A stretch of 64,000 nucleotides of DNA, taken from Rhyacophila brunnea. Lineage: Eukaryota > Arthropoda > Insecta > Trichoptera > Rhyacophilidae. The notes below the pieces were generated by a model. The model had not been told where the DNA came from, made no database searches, and was given only the letters and a program-made list of their open reading frames with translations. This document shows, one piece after another, positions 1 through 11,310 of this stretch (positions are counted from its first letter, which is position 1; the number at the start of each line of letters is the position of its first letter). The translations under genes were made by a program, and so were the position numbers. The stretch is taken from NCBI GenBank assembly GCA_022495005.1, contig JAGYXB010000687.1, positions 62,001 to 126,000 of the forward strand, written 5' to 3'.

Positions 1-99
1 TGAAAATGTATTGTTTTTTGTAAAATCCTATAACAAAGTAATGTTTTAAAAGTTACAAAACCTTTTTATAAACCTAATATAATTAATTAAAAATAATCG

Positions 100-420
100 A
101 TCTAATCAGACTTTTTTCAAATACGGTGTCTGGCGGCCATCTTGGTATTTCATGAGCTTGCAAATACAAAATACCAAGTTTAATTTCGAATTAGTATTCA
201 GCACCATAAAATACATGTTTTAACTGAAAATCAATGAAATCAGACGGTAATTTAAGAAATATTATTTGGCCACCACCTTGGTATTTTATGGAATTCCAAT
301 TGTAAAATATCAAGTTTTACTTCGAATAATCGACTTGGTGTCGAGGTGTCGATTAATATTCAATACTATAATATAAATGTATATATCCAAACTGAAACGT
401 AATCAAATCAGATGATTATT
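100..420. repeat. Diverged tandem duplication, about 130-155 bp unit
   Basis: Two head-to-tail units share the same order of landmarks. Each has a 'GGCCA..CTTGGTATTT' block, then an A/T stretch leading to 'ATATCAAGTTT' or 'ATACCAAGTTT', 'TTCGAAT', 'TATTCA', a run ending in 'AACTGAAA' and finally 'AATCAGA'. The first runs from about 127 to 250 and the second from about 265 to 415. An 'AATCAGA' at about 105 suggests an older unit edge, and a weak third echo ('CAAGTTTATAAAATCATCCGA') follows near 480. No coding potential is seen. The rest of 1-779 is AT-rich with no recognised feature. Confidence 0.55.
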
Positions 421-779
421 ATAATTGAAATTTTCACATTATTGTATATAAATGTACTTAATATAATGCAAAAACAAACCAAGTTTATAAAATCATCCGA
501 CATTTATACGGAGACAGTACACAATATCAAGCTAATGGTTCGAATAAGGAGATAATACTTGGATAGTTTCCCGATACCTTCACTAACACAAGATGAATAA
601 ACGCATTAATTTGCGGCAGTTTTCCTACTGCTAATTCATGGGAGTCTTGCAAGATTCAACATGGTTCCATCGCTGAACTACACATATTCATTTTACAATG
701 GCTGCCTTCAAAGGGCCACATAATTTCGCAGAACAGATCCGATACGCCCTGTAGACTCGTGTCGGTTGGCAAATCTTCA

Positions 780-965
780 AAATTATATCAGAGACACGTG
801 ACATGAGAGGGAGCTTGGGGAGGGAGGCGAGCGGAGGGGGTCGGGCACCGCGCCGGGCATAAATCTAGCTCTGATTCCATATGGCGCCTGAGGGAAATAT
901 TATCTCTCCGGGAAAGGGCCCACGATGACGGAGGTTAGTGCCGCCCGGAAAATCGTCGGCTTAAA
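780..965. other. GC-rich island, candidate cis-regulatory element
   Basis: This stretch is much richer in G+C and CpG than its surroundings and is not a recognisable transposon. It begins with 'AAAATTATATCAG' and an 'ACACGTGACA' E-box-like word, and then contains 'CATAAATC' and 'GGCGCCTGAGGGAAAT'. The first words recur, in the same order, in the island at 32310-32480. Single-copy GC-rich islands in AT-rich insect intergenic DNA are often enhancers or promoters; that is only an inference here. No long reading frame supports an exon. Confidence 0.3.
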
Positions 966-2559
966 AAGGAAATGCTGTAGCTAAAGTGGTAGGTTTTTCC
1001 ACGGGGCGGTCTCGGGTGGTTTTCTACGGCGCGCACAAGTACATACGTGATACACTCGCTTGATTGTGTCGAAGGCACCGGTGTACGTATAATGAAATAA
1101 TTTTGAAGGAAGCATTGTCCGTCAGTGAAGCGAACTAAGCCTTTAATTAATGAATACATTACATAATGTATAATAACTTGACTTTGAAGAGATGGAAGGC
1201 CTCCATCCAGCAGTGAATCGACTCCGGCAGCTGGTGATAAAATTTCCTTTGTTTTGAATTCTCATTCGTTACACTCAATGAAAGCTTAATATAGGCATGG
1301 TAATTTTACGTAAAGATTATGTGCAATTGGTAAATATCCTACAAAAGAATTAAATCTTAAGCCCCATTTCAACACATTTTCGCATTGAAGAGACATATGG
1401 TATAACATTTTATATTAAAATTTACATTATATATTTTTCGTCGAATTATACTTCGGTAGTGGGACAACTGAAATATACTATATTCACTTAAAAATAATTC
1501 GTGTAACTTATCAATAATATTATACTATCGGAATGTAATTCTACAAAATAAATACCTACAATTTAAATGAATAAAATGTCCAACTGTTAATTCTTGATAA
1601 TAATAAATACTCAAATAATAAAACATTTTAGTTATTAAACCACAAAATTTATTTGTAAATCACAAGAAATATTTTTAATAATTTATTAAAAGGCTGCTTA
1701 GAATATATAATAGGAATACGTGTAGAGAATGGTGCGGTAATTTAATTTATATTGCGATGAATGCTATGCCCAGTCTAGCTAGATAAATATACACGGTTCG
1801 ATGAACAAATAACATTGCCTACTTTTAATACAAATCTCCATGTATTTTTGTTTATCGCCACGGGTGGAAACACTGTTCTCGTACAAATGTTTTTGGTTTG
1901 AACTAAGCTTTACCGAAATTATCACTAACTAAAACCAATTTTACTGCAGTAGAAAAAGAACTGAATAAATGTCCATTAATTCTACCTGAAATACAGTCTG
2001 CTCATTTTCATTGCTTTAGTTCATATACTACATTCACTGCACCTATATATATTTCACTTGGATTGATCTTAAACAACAAATTAATTATTGTTTGACTTAA
2101 CAATGGGTTTGCAGTGTAAATATGTTCAAACAATTGACAAATGTTGTAAACAATCTGCCCCTATTTTCAAAACTTGGCTTCATTTCATTGTATTATGAAG
2201 ACTATATAATATGTTTAGTTCATAATTTCCTAAACTTTTTGGCCTACCTGCCCATTTCTAAATATATTTCTTTAAGTACTTCCCCCTCTGGCGAAAATCT
2301 ATGTAAACTAATAATAAAATTATAAGTATACTAAATCATTAAGAATAGCTAATGTATGTGTTTTTTATTCTCAAAAAACTAGTTTGAAAATAAAAAATAC
2401 CATCAAAATTAAATATAAAATTGCACATAAATTGTTATAAAGAACTCAACCAATGTGTGCTTCCCATAATCATATTCGTTTGAGAAATTAATATAAACCT
2501 TAAGTAAAGGAGAGGCTTAGAAATTTACGAGTAGAATAGCGCGGATATATAGAGACACG
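966..2559. other. Intergenic, no gene recognised
   Basis: AT-rich sequence without a convincing reading frame. The only echo of a known element is at about 1190-1232, where 'AGGCCTCCATCCAGCAGTG' resembles the 3' region of RTE-type LINEs common in moths and butterflies. It is too short to annotate firmly. Confidence 0.4.
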
Positions 2560-2720
2560 CATACTGGGCATAACACAAGAGAACAAAAAATAGTACCCGA
2601 GAAAGAGAAAACGTCCAAAAGGTAGACATATATGCCGCTGGATAGACGAAAGTCACCTTGGACAATCCTTAATCCAGAAATAGATAAATTCAGTCCGCTT
2701 ATGACGATGATACATTCATA
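2560..2720 (+). pseudogene. 3' end remnant of an RTE-like LINE
   Basis: One frame reads an RKRKRPKGR...CRWIDE segment (about 2605-2665). This matches the usual C-terminal pattern of RTE-type and related LINE reverse transcriptases (R-x-x-GRPK...RW-x-DE). It is followed by a stop and then by 'ATGACGATGATAC', like the short GAT/ATG repeat that ends RTE elements. The match covers only about 25 residues, with no upstream reverse transcriptase, so this is a 5'-truncated fragment. Confidence 0.4.
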
Positions 2721-2786
2721 TTATGTTAAATATACACTCTATCAATAATGTCGTGCAATTGTTTATAATATGTATAACAAAACATG

Positions 2787-3249
2787 TGTAGCAATCACAC
2801 CACTCACCATTACAAAGGGTGACACACTGTTGTCAAAACAAAACAGAGTGACGGAAGCGATAGTCAGCATTTTCCCAATCATAACCTAAATCAATGTGTA
2901 TATTATGATTTGTTCAATTGCGACAATGTCTCTTGGAATATATGGACTGCATTTGTATAAATAGCAAGGGACGATCCATAACCCGTCACTCATCTTGAGT
3001 TCATCACTCGGCTCACTACTCACATAGTCAACCTTCATTCCACTCGAGTCCAGTCTTTTGGTTATATTAACATCTCGGTACATCGCCAGTTAGTTCAATA
3101 ATATAGTCAATCTTATCAATACATTCGTGACCGCGATTATAACACCACGCCGTCATCTTTATCAGTGTATTTATTTATTCTTGTATCGATAAATAAACTC
3201 CTTTCTCTAAACATCCAAGCCACTACGACTTTATTTCATCATCCCTTCA
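2787..3249 (+). mobile_element. Solo LTR of an LTR retrotransposon
   Basis: The 463-bp segment starts TGTAGC and ends CCCTTCA (TG...CA). It is flanked on both sides by CATG (2783-2786 and 3250-3253), a 4-bp target duplication. Inside, in the right order for a plus-strand LTR, are a TATAAATA box (2956-2963), a downstream region with several CACTC words, and an AATAAA polyadenylation signal (3192-3197). There is no internal region or second LTR nearby, so it is a solo LTR left by LTR-LTR recombination. The 4-bp duplication fits the Ty3/gypsy group better than copia or BEL/Pao, which usually give 5 bp. Its sequence differs from the LTRs at 10192-14191. Confidence 0.75.
2956..2963 (+). promoter_or_regulatory. 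TATA box of the solo LTR
   Basis: TATAAATA lies 169 bp into the LTR, with an AATAAA signal about 230 bp downstream. This is the usual U3-R-U5 order. It may still start transcription into the flanking DNA. Confidence 0.5.
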
Positions 3250-3721
3250 CATGTTACTATAAAAATATGTACATAATAATAAATAAGAATGCGATAATTT
3301 AAAAGCTGTGCTCAGCAAACTTTTAAAAAATAGCAATTACTCACGTTATTCATAAAATAGTAATTCTCTGTAAATGTCAAAATGGCATATTGAAAGTCAA
3401 AACCAGAGCTACTTTAGTGTGACTTCTAAAAATACCATAGTTTATAAGCTGTTCGGGTATTTATTATGTATAGGTAGGTAATATATATATTTATACACGT
3501 GGTTACCTCGGTTCAGAGTTTAGTTATAAAGTATTGTGGGCAGATTTGTAGCTGAATCGTGACTCTAATTCGCAAAATTTAATAGCCTGGCATAGATAAA
3601 AACAAATAGAATATTCAGCCCATCGCCTCTACGTGCCTTATCATTGCGAGATTAAATAAACTATTTACAACAGACTTTGCAAATCGGATCGAGATTTGAG
3701 ATTCAATAATTTATTTTTAAA

Positions 3722-4192
3722 TAAATTACAAGATAAAAAGAACTTTCTATATACCACGTTTTTAAATTTTCTGTTGAATGATATAAACTTGACAATTCTA
3801 TGTATTGACAAATACTTTTTTTTGTACTTGATAGAAATGCTGAATAAATATAGAATACTGAAATGTCATTTTGACATTTCATATTGATTTCCATAGTAAC
3901 CCACGTATATATTAATAAGTTAGTTGCTAGGACCCACTTAGCAACCAATAATAGTGTTTTAATTTTTACGAATTTTTTCCCAATAACCTTCCATACAATT
4001 CTGCTTAAAGATGGTTAAAAGTATTAAAAGAATGCACTGTCGTCGTGTTCTGATATATTCTAAAAGTTTCAAATGTCTAGCTAGTCGGGAAGTTAGTAAA
4101 AATCTTCAATCGTCCAATACAAATCTTGGACAAACAAGAAAAAAATTGTACTGGACAAACAAGAATACGAGCTAATAAAAACGTGGTAAAAA
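3722..4192. repeat. Dispersed repeat, copy 1 (about 470 bp)
   Basis: Sequence from 'AATTACAAGATAAAAAGAAC' to 'AAAAACGTGGTAA' recurs at 23606-24088 in the same orientation with scattered substitutions. Both copies hold the same 21-bp hairpin (GAAATGTCA, 3-base loop, TGACATTTC; here 3860-3880) and the words TAGCAACCAATAATAGTG and TCTAGCTAGTCGGGAAGTTAGT. This copy lacks about 26 bp present in the other before 'AATTCTGCTTAAAGATGG'. No protein is encoded and the element class is unknown. Confidence 0.75.
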
Positions 4193-6359
4193 TGTACAAT
4201 ATCTTTTTGTAAGCGCTTTTATTTAAATTTTCAAAAAAAATATCTTTTGGATCACTATTTCGAGCGAGTAGAGATAATTTTATCTTACGCATAGATTTGT
4301 CAATAACTCATGAATTTTTTCAATGATACCTAAGTATATTAAAAATATTCAAATTAAAATAGACACAGTATAGTATATTAAGTAACATTAAGCCCTGCAG
4401 ATTGTTCTTTTAGTCGGTAGCTACTTCGTCTATTTTATTTTAGCCGCTGATAAGCAATAATTTGAAGAACACAATGCCTCCTCAATGACGTATTTAAGTA
4501 ATCTTATATAATCAAATATATGGGGAAAAATAATAATTAATAATACCGCTACCTACTATAATACAGTATAGAATTAAGATATAATTCACAATAATAATAA
4601 TAATACAGAATTATAAAATTGACCCATGTTAGGCACTGTTACGGATTAAACCTAGATAAAAGAATAAATTGTAGATAAACCGTTTCTCTAAAAGCGGACA
4701 TAAACTTTTTGATGGTTTCGATATTTTTATCTGAAGAAACGCCAGTCCGCATACTACAAGATTTATATCTGCTCGCGTCAAATAATAGTATGTCTTTATC
4801 AGTTCGTATGATTGGACAATTACAAAAGAAGATCTCAGAATCGCAGGATTCGAGGTAAAATATTACATTATTAAGACTACAAAAATAAACGATCAATTAG
4901 AATATACATAACAATGTAGGTATATTAAATAAAAAAAATAATCTACTACATATTCAGATATACGTCAAATACGTATATACTATATTATATCACACTGATT
5001 TATTTTTATCCAGACATAAATAAATGTATATTTCTCACGTAGAAAAAGAAAAAGACTTCAGTACACTTTATTTGCTAAGTCGATTCAAGGTACATATTTG
5101 AAATATTATTTGATCAACAGATTCGCAGCAGAAATAAAGCATAGCAGTTATTTTTGCTCTGACACATGAAAAGTATTTCTGTTATTTTAACATAAATACT
5201 TTTGAATAAACACATAGGTACTGTGCGAATTTACTAGTGGTTATGTAAATAAATTTAAAACGTTTAAAAAATAATGAATGTATATAAAATAATATGCTAA
5301 TGAATAACAAAATTCCATGATAATAATGTAATTAGCTACAAATTATACACTGATTAAATTACAGTGCTTTCATTAACAACCAACACCACATTAAATTTAA
5401 TCATTCGAATAAAGTGTGGTCACAACAATTTTTACTGATGTTAATAAATTAATTCAGTAATAATTGCTAATGAATTTAAATCTCCATGAATTTTAATCAC
5501 GTTTGGCATTTCATACAGTTGCAGTGATAGGGATAATTGGCGCACTTGTTAAATAAATATGTGACTAAATTTATTACGAAACACTGTCCACCATTTGCAA
5601 TTGAAAATAATAAAAAGGGGTATTTTCACATTTATTTATATAACACGGGGGAGCTGTCTCACATGACATACCTACGCATTTCTTTGTGAACCTTATTAAT
5701 TGTATATAGCTGCCATATTTGGTAGCTGTTTTATTATTATGTACATGTATGATATTATGTTTATCTAAATATTCTAAGTATATTATTAAGATAATTTCGT
5801 ATAGGTGGCTGCGTATCTACCGATAATAGTTAAGATATGTTCTTTCAAGGCAGTTACAGCTATATTGTTATTCTTATATCGGCCTTTTGGTTACGATACA
5901 AGACGAACGTGTAAGCGAATAACGAATTCAAGTATATCTTGACAATGTGTGTACGTTTAATAGCTTATTGGTGTACTGATTGAATCTAAAACTGTATGCA
6001 GTTTTGACAAACGCCATATTATAAAGTTTACTGCAATTAATTTACAACTAATTGAATCATTATACCTTTTAAGCTTTAAATCCATATACTTAGTCTCCGT
6101 CGATAAAGAGAAGGATTCGAAATCAACCGTTTTATGATAAAAAATATGTAAAATATTTCTATACTTACGTGTCGTCATAATTTTTGGGATAAGAAAATAT
6201 TTGTGAAAATTTTAAAACAACTACGATTGTTAGCCGTATATTGGACAATTTTATATAAGCAATAATTTATAAATAGTAACAATAAGCATAAAAAGGTTCA
6301 ATTTATAGGATTATATAAAAATACACTTTGGTCTTTAAAAGGTTATGAAGAACAAAGCC
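4193..6359. other. Intergenic, nothing recognised
   Basis: AT-rich DNA of about 2.2 kb. Reading frames up to about 85 codons are no longer than expected by chance at this composition, and I see no motif, repeat pair or RNA-like structure that I can name. Confidence 0.4.
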
Positions 6360-6431
6360 TTGTCAAATATAGCCAATTGCAATGTATATTGAAGAATCTT
6401 TTAATGAAAAAAACATACGCTAGGTATTTTT

Positions 6432-7142
6432 TTGGACGTGATTGGAGCCTTCAATAACGTTCAATCAGATATTCTCGTTGAAATATTGGCACAAATAGGG
6501 TGCCCCTTTAAACTCGTTAAATTCTGTTTTTTTCTTGTCTACGAGAGATTAATCTATACTAATTCAAACATAGATCTCCCGAGGACACTATATAAAGACG
6601 TTTTTCAAGGAGGAATTTTAAGTCCGCTGTTTTACATTATATCCGTTAGCCACATTGTTCGCAATATACCGAAAGCTATAACAGTCTCCCAATTTGCAGA
6701 CGATATATCTTTGTTCCTTAAAACTAAAGACCCCAATCAGGATAAAAATATAATGGAATGTGCACTAGAAACAATTAGAAATAATCTATTTAAACTGGGT
6801 TTGGATCTATCTACGGAGAAAACGGTATTTGTACATTTCAACAAAAACAAAATACTGCCGGGAGAACTTCAAATTAAATTGAATGATATGATGATTAAAT
6901 CAACTGACTCAGCCAAATTTCTAGGTATTTATTTTGACTTCAAGCTTTCTTTTGATAAACATGTCAATTACATTGCCCAGAAAGTCAATAGAGCCACCAA
7001 CATTATAAAGTTTCTCAGAGGTACTTGGTGGGGGTCACACCCTTCCACTCTAATAACTTTCTATAAAAGCTACATCAGATCCATAATGGACTATGGAAGC
7101 TATATTTACTTCCCAAAAATAAAGGAGCAAAGCTACAGTTAG
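6432..7142 (+). pseudogene. LINE reverse transcriptase domain (fragment)
   Basis: The 237-codon frame encodes the palm and thumb of a non-LTR reverse transcriptase. Visible blocks are FLDVIGAFNNV (usual LDxxxAFDxV, first catalytic Asp), DVFQGGILSPLFY (usual PQGxxLSPxLF) and the catalytic FADD at residues 88-91 (6693-6704). FLGIYFDFKLSFDKHV follows, then the WWGSHPSTLITFYKSYIRSIMDYGS segment split over residues 197-222. The frame begins at a TTG codon with no methionine, so it is a continuation of a truncated frame. Upstream, residues resembling IEESFNEKN in a neighbouring frame (6390-6418) show one more frameshift. It would have copied its own RNA at a nicked chromosomal site. The frame ends at a frameshift near 7120. 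Confidence 0.85.
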
Positions 7143-7432
7143 AACGACTACAGAACCAAGCTATCAGATTGGCTCTTGGCCTAAGAAAAAGTACCCCTAC
7201 TAAAATACTACTTGCCGAAGCCAAGATAACATTACTAGAAGAAAGATCTAAATTTCTATGTAAAAACTTCTTGGTAAAATGTATGTCAAATCTTACTTCT
7301 AATACGAGATACAATGTCAACAGATTTATACAAACAACTATAACGCGAGATCGTACTGTTGTGTACACTAATAAGACATCACACCTATTTAATTTACAAT
7401 GCTATTTGATTATAGCATCATACAAACTTTAA
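7127..7432 (+). pseudogene. LINE reverse transcriptase, C-terminal connection (fragment)
   Basis: After a one-base shift near 7120 the protein continues as KLQLERLQNQAIRLALG, followed by STPTKILLAEAKITLLEER. This is the conserved 'LERxQNxAxRxxxG...STPxxxLxxEAxxxPLxxRR' connection that follows the thumb in I/Jockey-type LINEs. It dissolves into stops after about 7400. Confidence 0.75.
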
Positions 7433-8663
7433 GCTTTTAAAGTAAACAATATAATATAATATAAACATTTATGCACCCACTTGACTGTGTCAACTTAAGA
7501 AATGTTCAAAGGGATCTCACAGCATTCAGGTCACCATCTAAAAGCAGTAAATTAACTAAAATAACGTCTTGAACCGAATGCACACCTGCAGAAATAAATA
7601 AGATGATATATGTATCTTTTTATACAAATAGCACTTTACCCTCTTTTAAAATACTGACACGAGTTAAGAAATACATTTAAGTGATAATTATTAATATTAT
7701 TTACGAGCTCATGCAATCTGTTCCCACCTTTTTGGGGTGAACATCTGCGTCTCACCCCTATTTTTAACTATGTTGATTTAAAAAAATGCATCATTATGAA
7801 ATTGCTCTCACGCTTTTGCAAGCGTAGAAATAAACCAGAAAATGCACTTAACTGGTAAACATCAATATTATTTACGAGCTTATGTTTTATACTCGAAGTA
7901 AAGCAATCCGTTATCTACATTAATTACACAAATGTGCATCTTTTTGGATTAGTTTAGACACTTATGAACACCTGCATAGTCAAATAATGTTATAAATGTT
8001 ATTCCTTGTTAATGTAAAGCATATATCATAAATAACACGTGCAGATGAAACAGACCTTGTTCAGTCAAAAACCCATTAAAGAGAATAGTATAAAATCTCA
8101 GGGAATGTTACCCCTATTGTCTTTCGTTTCCAACCATTGTACAGTACGTAACCTCTGTCTGTCAAACACTTTGTACTAAAATTATTACTGAAATAAATAG
8201 TAATGTTTTACTTTACGTAAAACACTATTTGCTCCGCCGTGTTTACAATCAATTACAAACGCCCACCGCTCAAGCATCCTAGAAGGTAAATCTCCTGACA
8301 AATTACCTTCAAAGACGTACAGTCTATAAATGTACAAGAAAACTGTGAACAATTACACCAAGGAGTTTCACAGAGTGTCCCAATTCTGGTAAGAAACTTA
8401 AGGAAGGTTAATATCATCAAACCATACAGGACCTGCGAGCCCAGATCTCCTACTTCCTTAAGCTACTCATCACTAGGACATAACAGTACTCCGAAGAGAT
8501 TTCAAATTTTAAAAGTATCCAAGCTGTAAATTGTATTGATCATCTGATTTTAAAAAGAGACTTCTACAACTTTTTTAATTATACCTATGAAGATATTATA
8601 TATATCGTTTTAACTAATACAAACATAGGAATGGAGCTATCGCACTCCGACTCTCCCGACTTA
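7433..8663. other. Spacer inside the LINE, decayed or inserted DNA
   Basis: About 1.2 kb separates the reverse transcriptase connection from the RNase H; the normal linker is shorter. No frame is conserved. Two copies of 'ATATTATTTACGAGCT' (about 7693 and 7868, roughly 175 bp apart) hint at a small repeat or insertion, but I cannot define its ends. The last part (about 8300-8660) may be decayed linker. Confidence 0.35.
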
Positions 8664-9245
8664 TTATTCAAGTCCAAATTTTTACGGATGGAAGCAAAAT
8701 TCCCGATTCACCTTCAGTAGGTGTAGCAGTGTTCTTCCCCCAATCCAACACGTCGGTTACCAAAAGTGTCCACAGATTCACTTCCATCTATACAGCAGAG
8801 TGCTTAGCCTTATGCGAAGCCACTAAAATTGCACTTAATTACAAAAATAAAAATATCAACATTTTCACTGACTCCTGAAGTCTGATTCACTCGCTCGAAA
8901 ATCCAAATTTCAGCATCAAAACTAATGACTACATTCTTAATATTAGAACCAACATTTCCAAATTTAGCAATAGTAACGAACACGGTACAAATATACAGAT
9001 ATACTGGATTCCAGCACAATCGACGGACGCCTGCGTGAAGTTTGCTTTACTTTTTAATCATCATCCAGATCATCTCACTGAGATCTCCAACCCGGCCTCG
9101 CTCGGTCGCGAAGCCACCGAGGCCGGGTCCCTCCAACTAACAACAATCAAGCGCCCGCACAGATAGGCACTAGATATTGCGGGAGTAGACGCTAAAAACC
9201 GTCCTGGCATCCCTCACGAATACGCTTATATCCTAAGTAAGTATA
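8664..9245 (+). pseudogene. LINE RNase H domain (broken)
   Basis: The frame reads IFTDGSK (first acidic site), then VGVAVFFPQ, then YTAECLALCEATKIAL (catalytic Glu) and INIFTDS (second Asp), and then a stop where the family has SxS. The later IYWIPAQ corresponds to the W(I/V)PGHxGIxGNExAD block, but that block is split. About 225 bp of foreign DNA (roughly 9019-9244), with a 10-bp-arm GC hairpin at 9091-9127, separates it from INGNEIADQLAK. RNase H would remove the RNA template after first-strand synthesis. Confidence 0.75.
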
Positions 9246-9246
9246 A

Positions 9247-9769
9247 ATGAATTAATGGCAATGAAATTGCTGATCAATTGGCAAAAAAATCTGTAAAATA
9301 CCCATCAGAAAATATAAGAATTCCATACGCAGATTTTAAAGCCCAGTTTAAACAAACAATGAGCGAAAATAACGGTAAAAATCTTGGGAAAGAAAAGGGA
9401 ACACACTACTATCAAAACTTTTATAGTAGATCTCCTAAAACTTGGTTTAGTAAACATTGTAAAATAAAGCGAGATGTAATAGTGACAATAGCTAGAAGCA
9501 CGACAGGGCATTGCAGTCTCAACGAATCATTGTACAAAATTAAAGTGGTAGATAGCCCTCAGTGTCAGTGTGGACATCCCACTCAAGATCTTAACCACAT
9601 TGTCTGGCAATGTGATGCCTATGACCAGGAGAGAAAAGTGTTATTGAATAAGTTGGGAAAATGCAGGTTATACCCTCTTTTTACGATTAATTCGTTCCTG
9701 GCAAAACCAAATATTTCAGTTATGAAAATTGTACATGAATTTCTCCAAAAATGTAACGTAAATTTCTAG
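9247..9769 (+). pseudogene. LINE ORF2 C-terminus with Cys-His segment
   Basis: The frame continues the RNase H (NGNEIADQLAKKSV) and runs to a natural stop at 9769. It carries TTGHCSLNESLYKI followed by CQCGHPTQDLNHIVWQC, the C-x-C-x8-H-x4-C motif that ends many I/Jockey-type ORF2 proteins. The same layout is seen in the minus-strand fragment at 18869-19240, so the window holds two related LINEs. Its 3' UTR follows to about 9935. Confidence 0.75.
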
Positions 9770-9941
9770 TGTATAGTGTAACAAAAATGTAATTCTGTAT
9801 CATTAATAATGTAACTATTTATGTCTGTCGTTAAAAAAATGTATGTATACTTTTGTAAACCATTGTAAAGCAGAATAGCCTTCCATTCAGAGAAGAGCTC
9901 AATTGTTTCAAAATAAAGAAAAAAAATATATATATAGCCAA

Positions 9942-10191
9942 AACACTGTATAAAACTGTCCTAAATCCAGTATCATCATACGGATTACAATTATAGGCAC
10001 TTGGCAAACAGGATGAAAGAAATATATATGTCATTGAAAGAATAGTCTCAAAAATAATCTTTGGGGATGTTAAAGTAAAAGTCATTTAAAGGTAGAGATA
10101 CAATGAGAAGTTGTACATACTTTACGAAGGCAAAAAACTCATGTGTCATAATGTTATAATAATGCAAAGACTGCGCTGAATCTACAACATG
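9942..10191 (+). pseudogene. RTE-like LINE 3' end, left half
   Basis: One frame with three stops reads LYKTVLNPVSSYGLQ, then KQDERNIYVIERIVSKIIFG, then RYNEKLYILYEG and IMQRLR. This is the familiar C-terminal part of RTE-type reverse transcriptases (LYKTxxRPVxxYGxExW...LxxFERKxLRKIFG...RxNxELYxLY...RLRWxGH). The segment breaks off exactly at the Ty3/gypsy insertion and resumes at 14192. Confidence 0.75.
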
Positions 10192-10987
10192 TATTGCGAG
10201 GAGGTGTGAAGGATGAAGATGATCCAGTAGTAAAACTGATCAGAAGAGACTCGAATGTGTTGTAGTCTATTGCAGTTCGTAAATTGAGATTTATTGCTCT
10301 CAATGATACTGGATGATGAGGTAGGTAGCTGGACTTCAATGGATCGAAGGTAGATGCGTGTTTGAGTAAATCTCAGTTTATTCTCCTCAACAATACTTGA
10401 ACAATTCTTACAGACAATATATTTAGAATTACAGTTAAATTGATAAGGTTAAATTATAAAGGCGTGTTGCTATGAGAAAAGTTGAACCGCGAGCGACGAG
10501 CAGAGATTCAACTATGTGTTTCAAAGATTTGACGACGTATGTTATCAGATTCGCCCCGCTTTGAGCTTTTATAGAAATTATAACAAAGAAAGGTTATCTG
10601 AGGTCAGGGCGTTGACCGGTGACCACATGTCACTTGTTTACTGTGAGTTTACTAAGTACGAGCAAATCTGATAAGTTGGCACATTTCCTGATTACCTTAT
10701 AAGGCCACGGAAATGCTGCTAACGCATACTTGTTACAATGTTGCTCAATAATTATTATGAATAATTATAATTTATCAAGAAAGCAAATGTGTTTATGATG
10801 AAATTTGATGTCTTGCAAATTGCTGCGAAAGTTGACTGACCTGCCAGTGTGTGCAGTCAGTCAGATTATGAATCATGCCAACACGCTTTTCTTCTCAACT
10901 AGTTTACATAGTAACAAATATTATTAGATACTTAAATATATTATGATAATTTATATGTAATGGTGAGTTTCCATGCTAGTCCCGACA
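10192..10987 (-). repeat. 3' LTR of the Ty3/gypsy element
   Basis: Same 796-bp length and ends as the other LTR. The polypurine tract lies directly next to its 5' end on the minus strand. Differences include ATTATTATGAAT against ATTATTGTGAAT and CTTCTCAAC against CTTATCAAC. Confidence 0.88.
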
Positions 10988-10999
10988 GACCCCCTCCCT
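10988..10999 (-). promoter_or_regulatory. Polypurine tract
   Basis: On the minus strand AGGGAGGGGGTC runs directly into the TGTCGGG start of the 3' LTR, the expected site for plus-strand priming. Confidence 0.75.
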
Positions 11000-11064
11000 A
11001 GCGATCTGGTGTGGCAGGTCGTGATGCAGGAAGATAGACGGTGTGTAGCATGGTGACTCTTGCG

Positions 11065-11310
11065 TTAAAGTTGTCTTGGTGGTGCTCGGGATCCTGGGAC
11101 GTCTGTCCTGATGTCCTTGAGGATCCTTTTTGTGAGGTGTTTCTTGCAAAGCTTCCACAACAGGAAACTGGTTGCTGCTGCGATGATGATGATGACGATT
11201 GCAAAAGTTGTCCAAGAAAGCTGGTTGGCTGCTGATGTGTCATTTATGATGGTGCCACCCACGGCGGCTTGTGACAGCACGATTTCCTCTTTTGTCTGCT
11301 GGGAACCCAT
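11065..11310 (-). CDS. Small ORF with possible myristoylation start and membrane segment
   Basis: This 81-codon frame begins at an ATG (11308-11310) about 270 bp after the pol stop and ends about 65 bp before the polypurine tract, the place occupied by env in errantivirus-type elements. The start MGSQQTKEE fits the N-myristoylation pattern (MG-x-x-x-S/T). Residues about 35-54 (FAIVIIIIAAATSFLLWKL) form one strong membrane segment, followed by a basic tail (KKHLTKRILKD). It could be a genuine small accessory membrane protein, or the last part of an envelope protein left after deletion. No ectodomain, signal peptide or furin site is present in frame. I do not recognise a family. Confidence 0.5.
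   Translation of the reverse strand: MGSQQTKEEIVLSQAAVGGTIINDTSAANQLSWTTFAIVIIIIAAATSFLLWKLCKKHLTKRILKDIRTDVPGSRAPPRQL

Larger units (their letters stand above)
6360..9935 (+). mobile_element. I/Jockey-type LINE with RNase H, 5'-truncated and decayed
   Basis: A single non-LTR retrotransposon runs left to right: reverse transcriptase (6360-7142), its C-terminal connection (7127-7432), RNase H (8664-9275) and a C-terminal Cys-His segment (9247-9769). The 3' UTR ends in an A-rich tail with AATAAAG near 9916. The endonuclease and ORF1 are missing, so the 5' end is truncated close to 6360. RNase H next to this type of reverse transcriptase points to the I, R1 or LOA side of the superfamily rather than true Jockey. 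Frameshifts, in-frame stops and at least one insertion (about 9019-9244) show it is dead. It abuts an RTE-like LINE fragment at about 9942. Confidence 0.85.

Noticed and set aside
2886..3083. 65-codon minus-strand frame
   Set aside because: It falls entirely within the solo LTR, antisense to its TATA box and R region.
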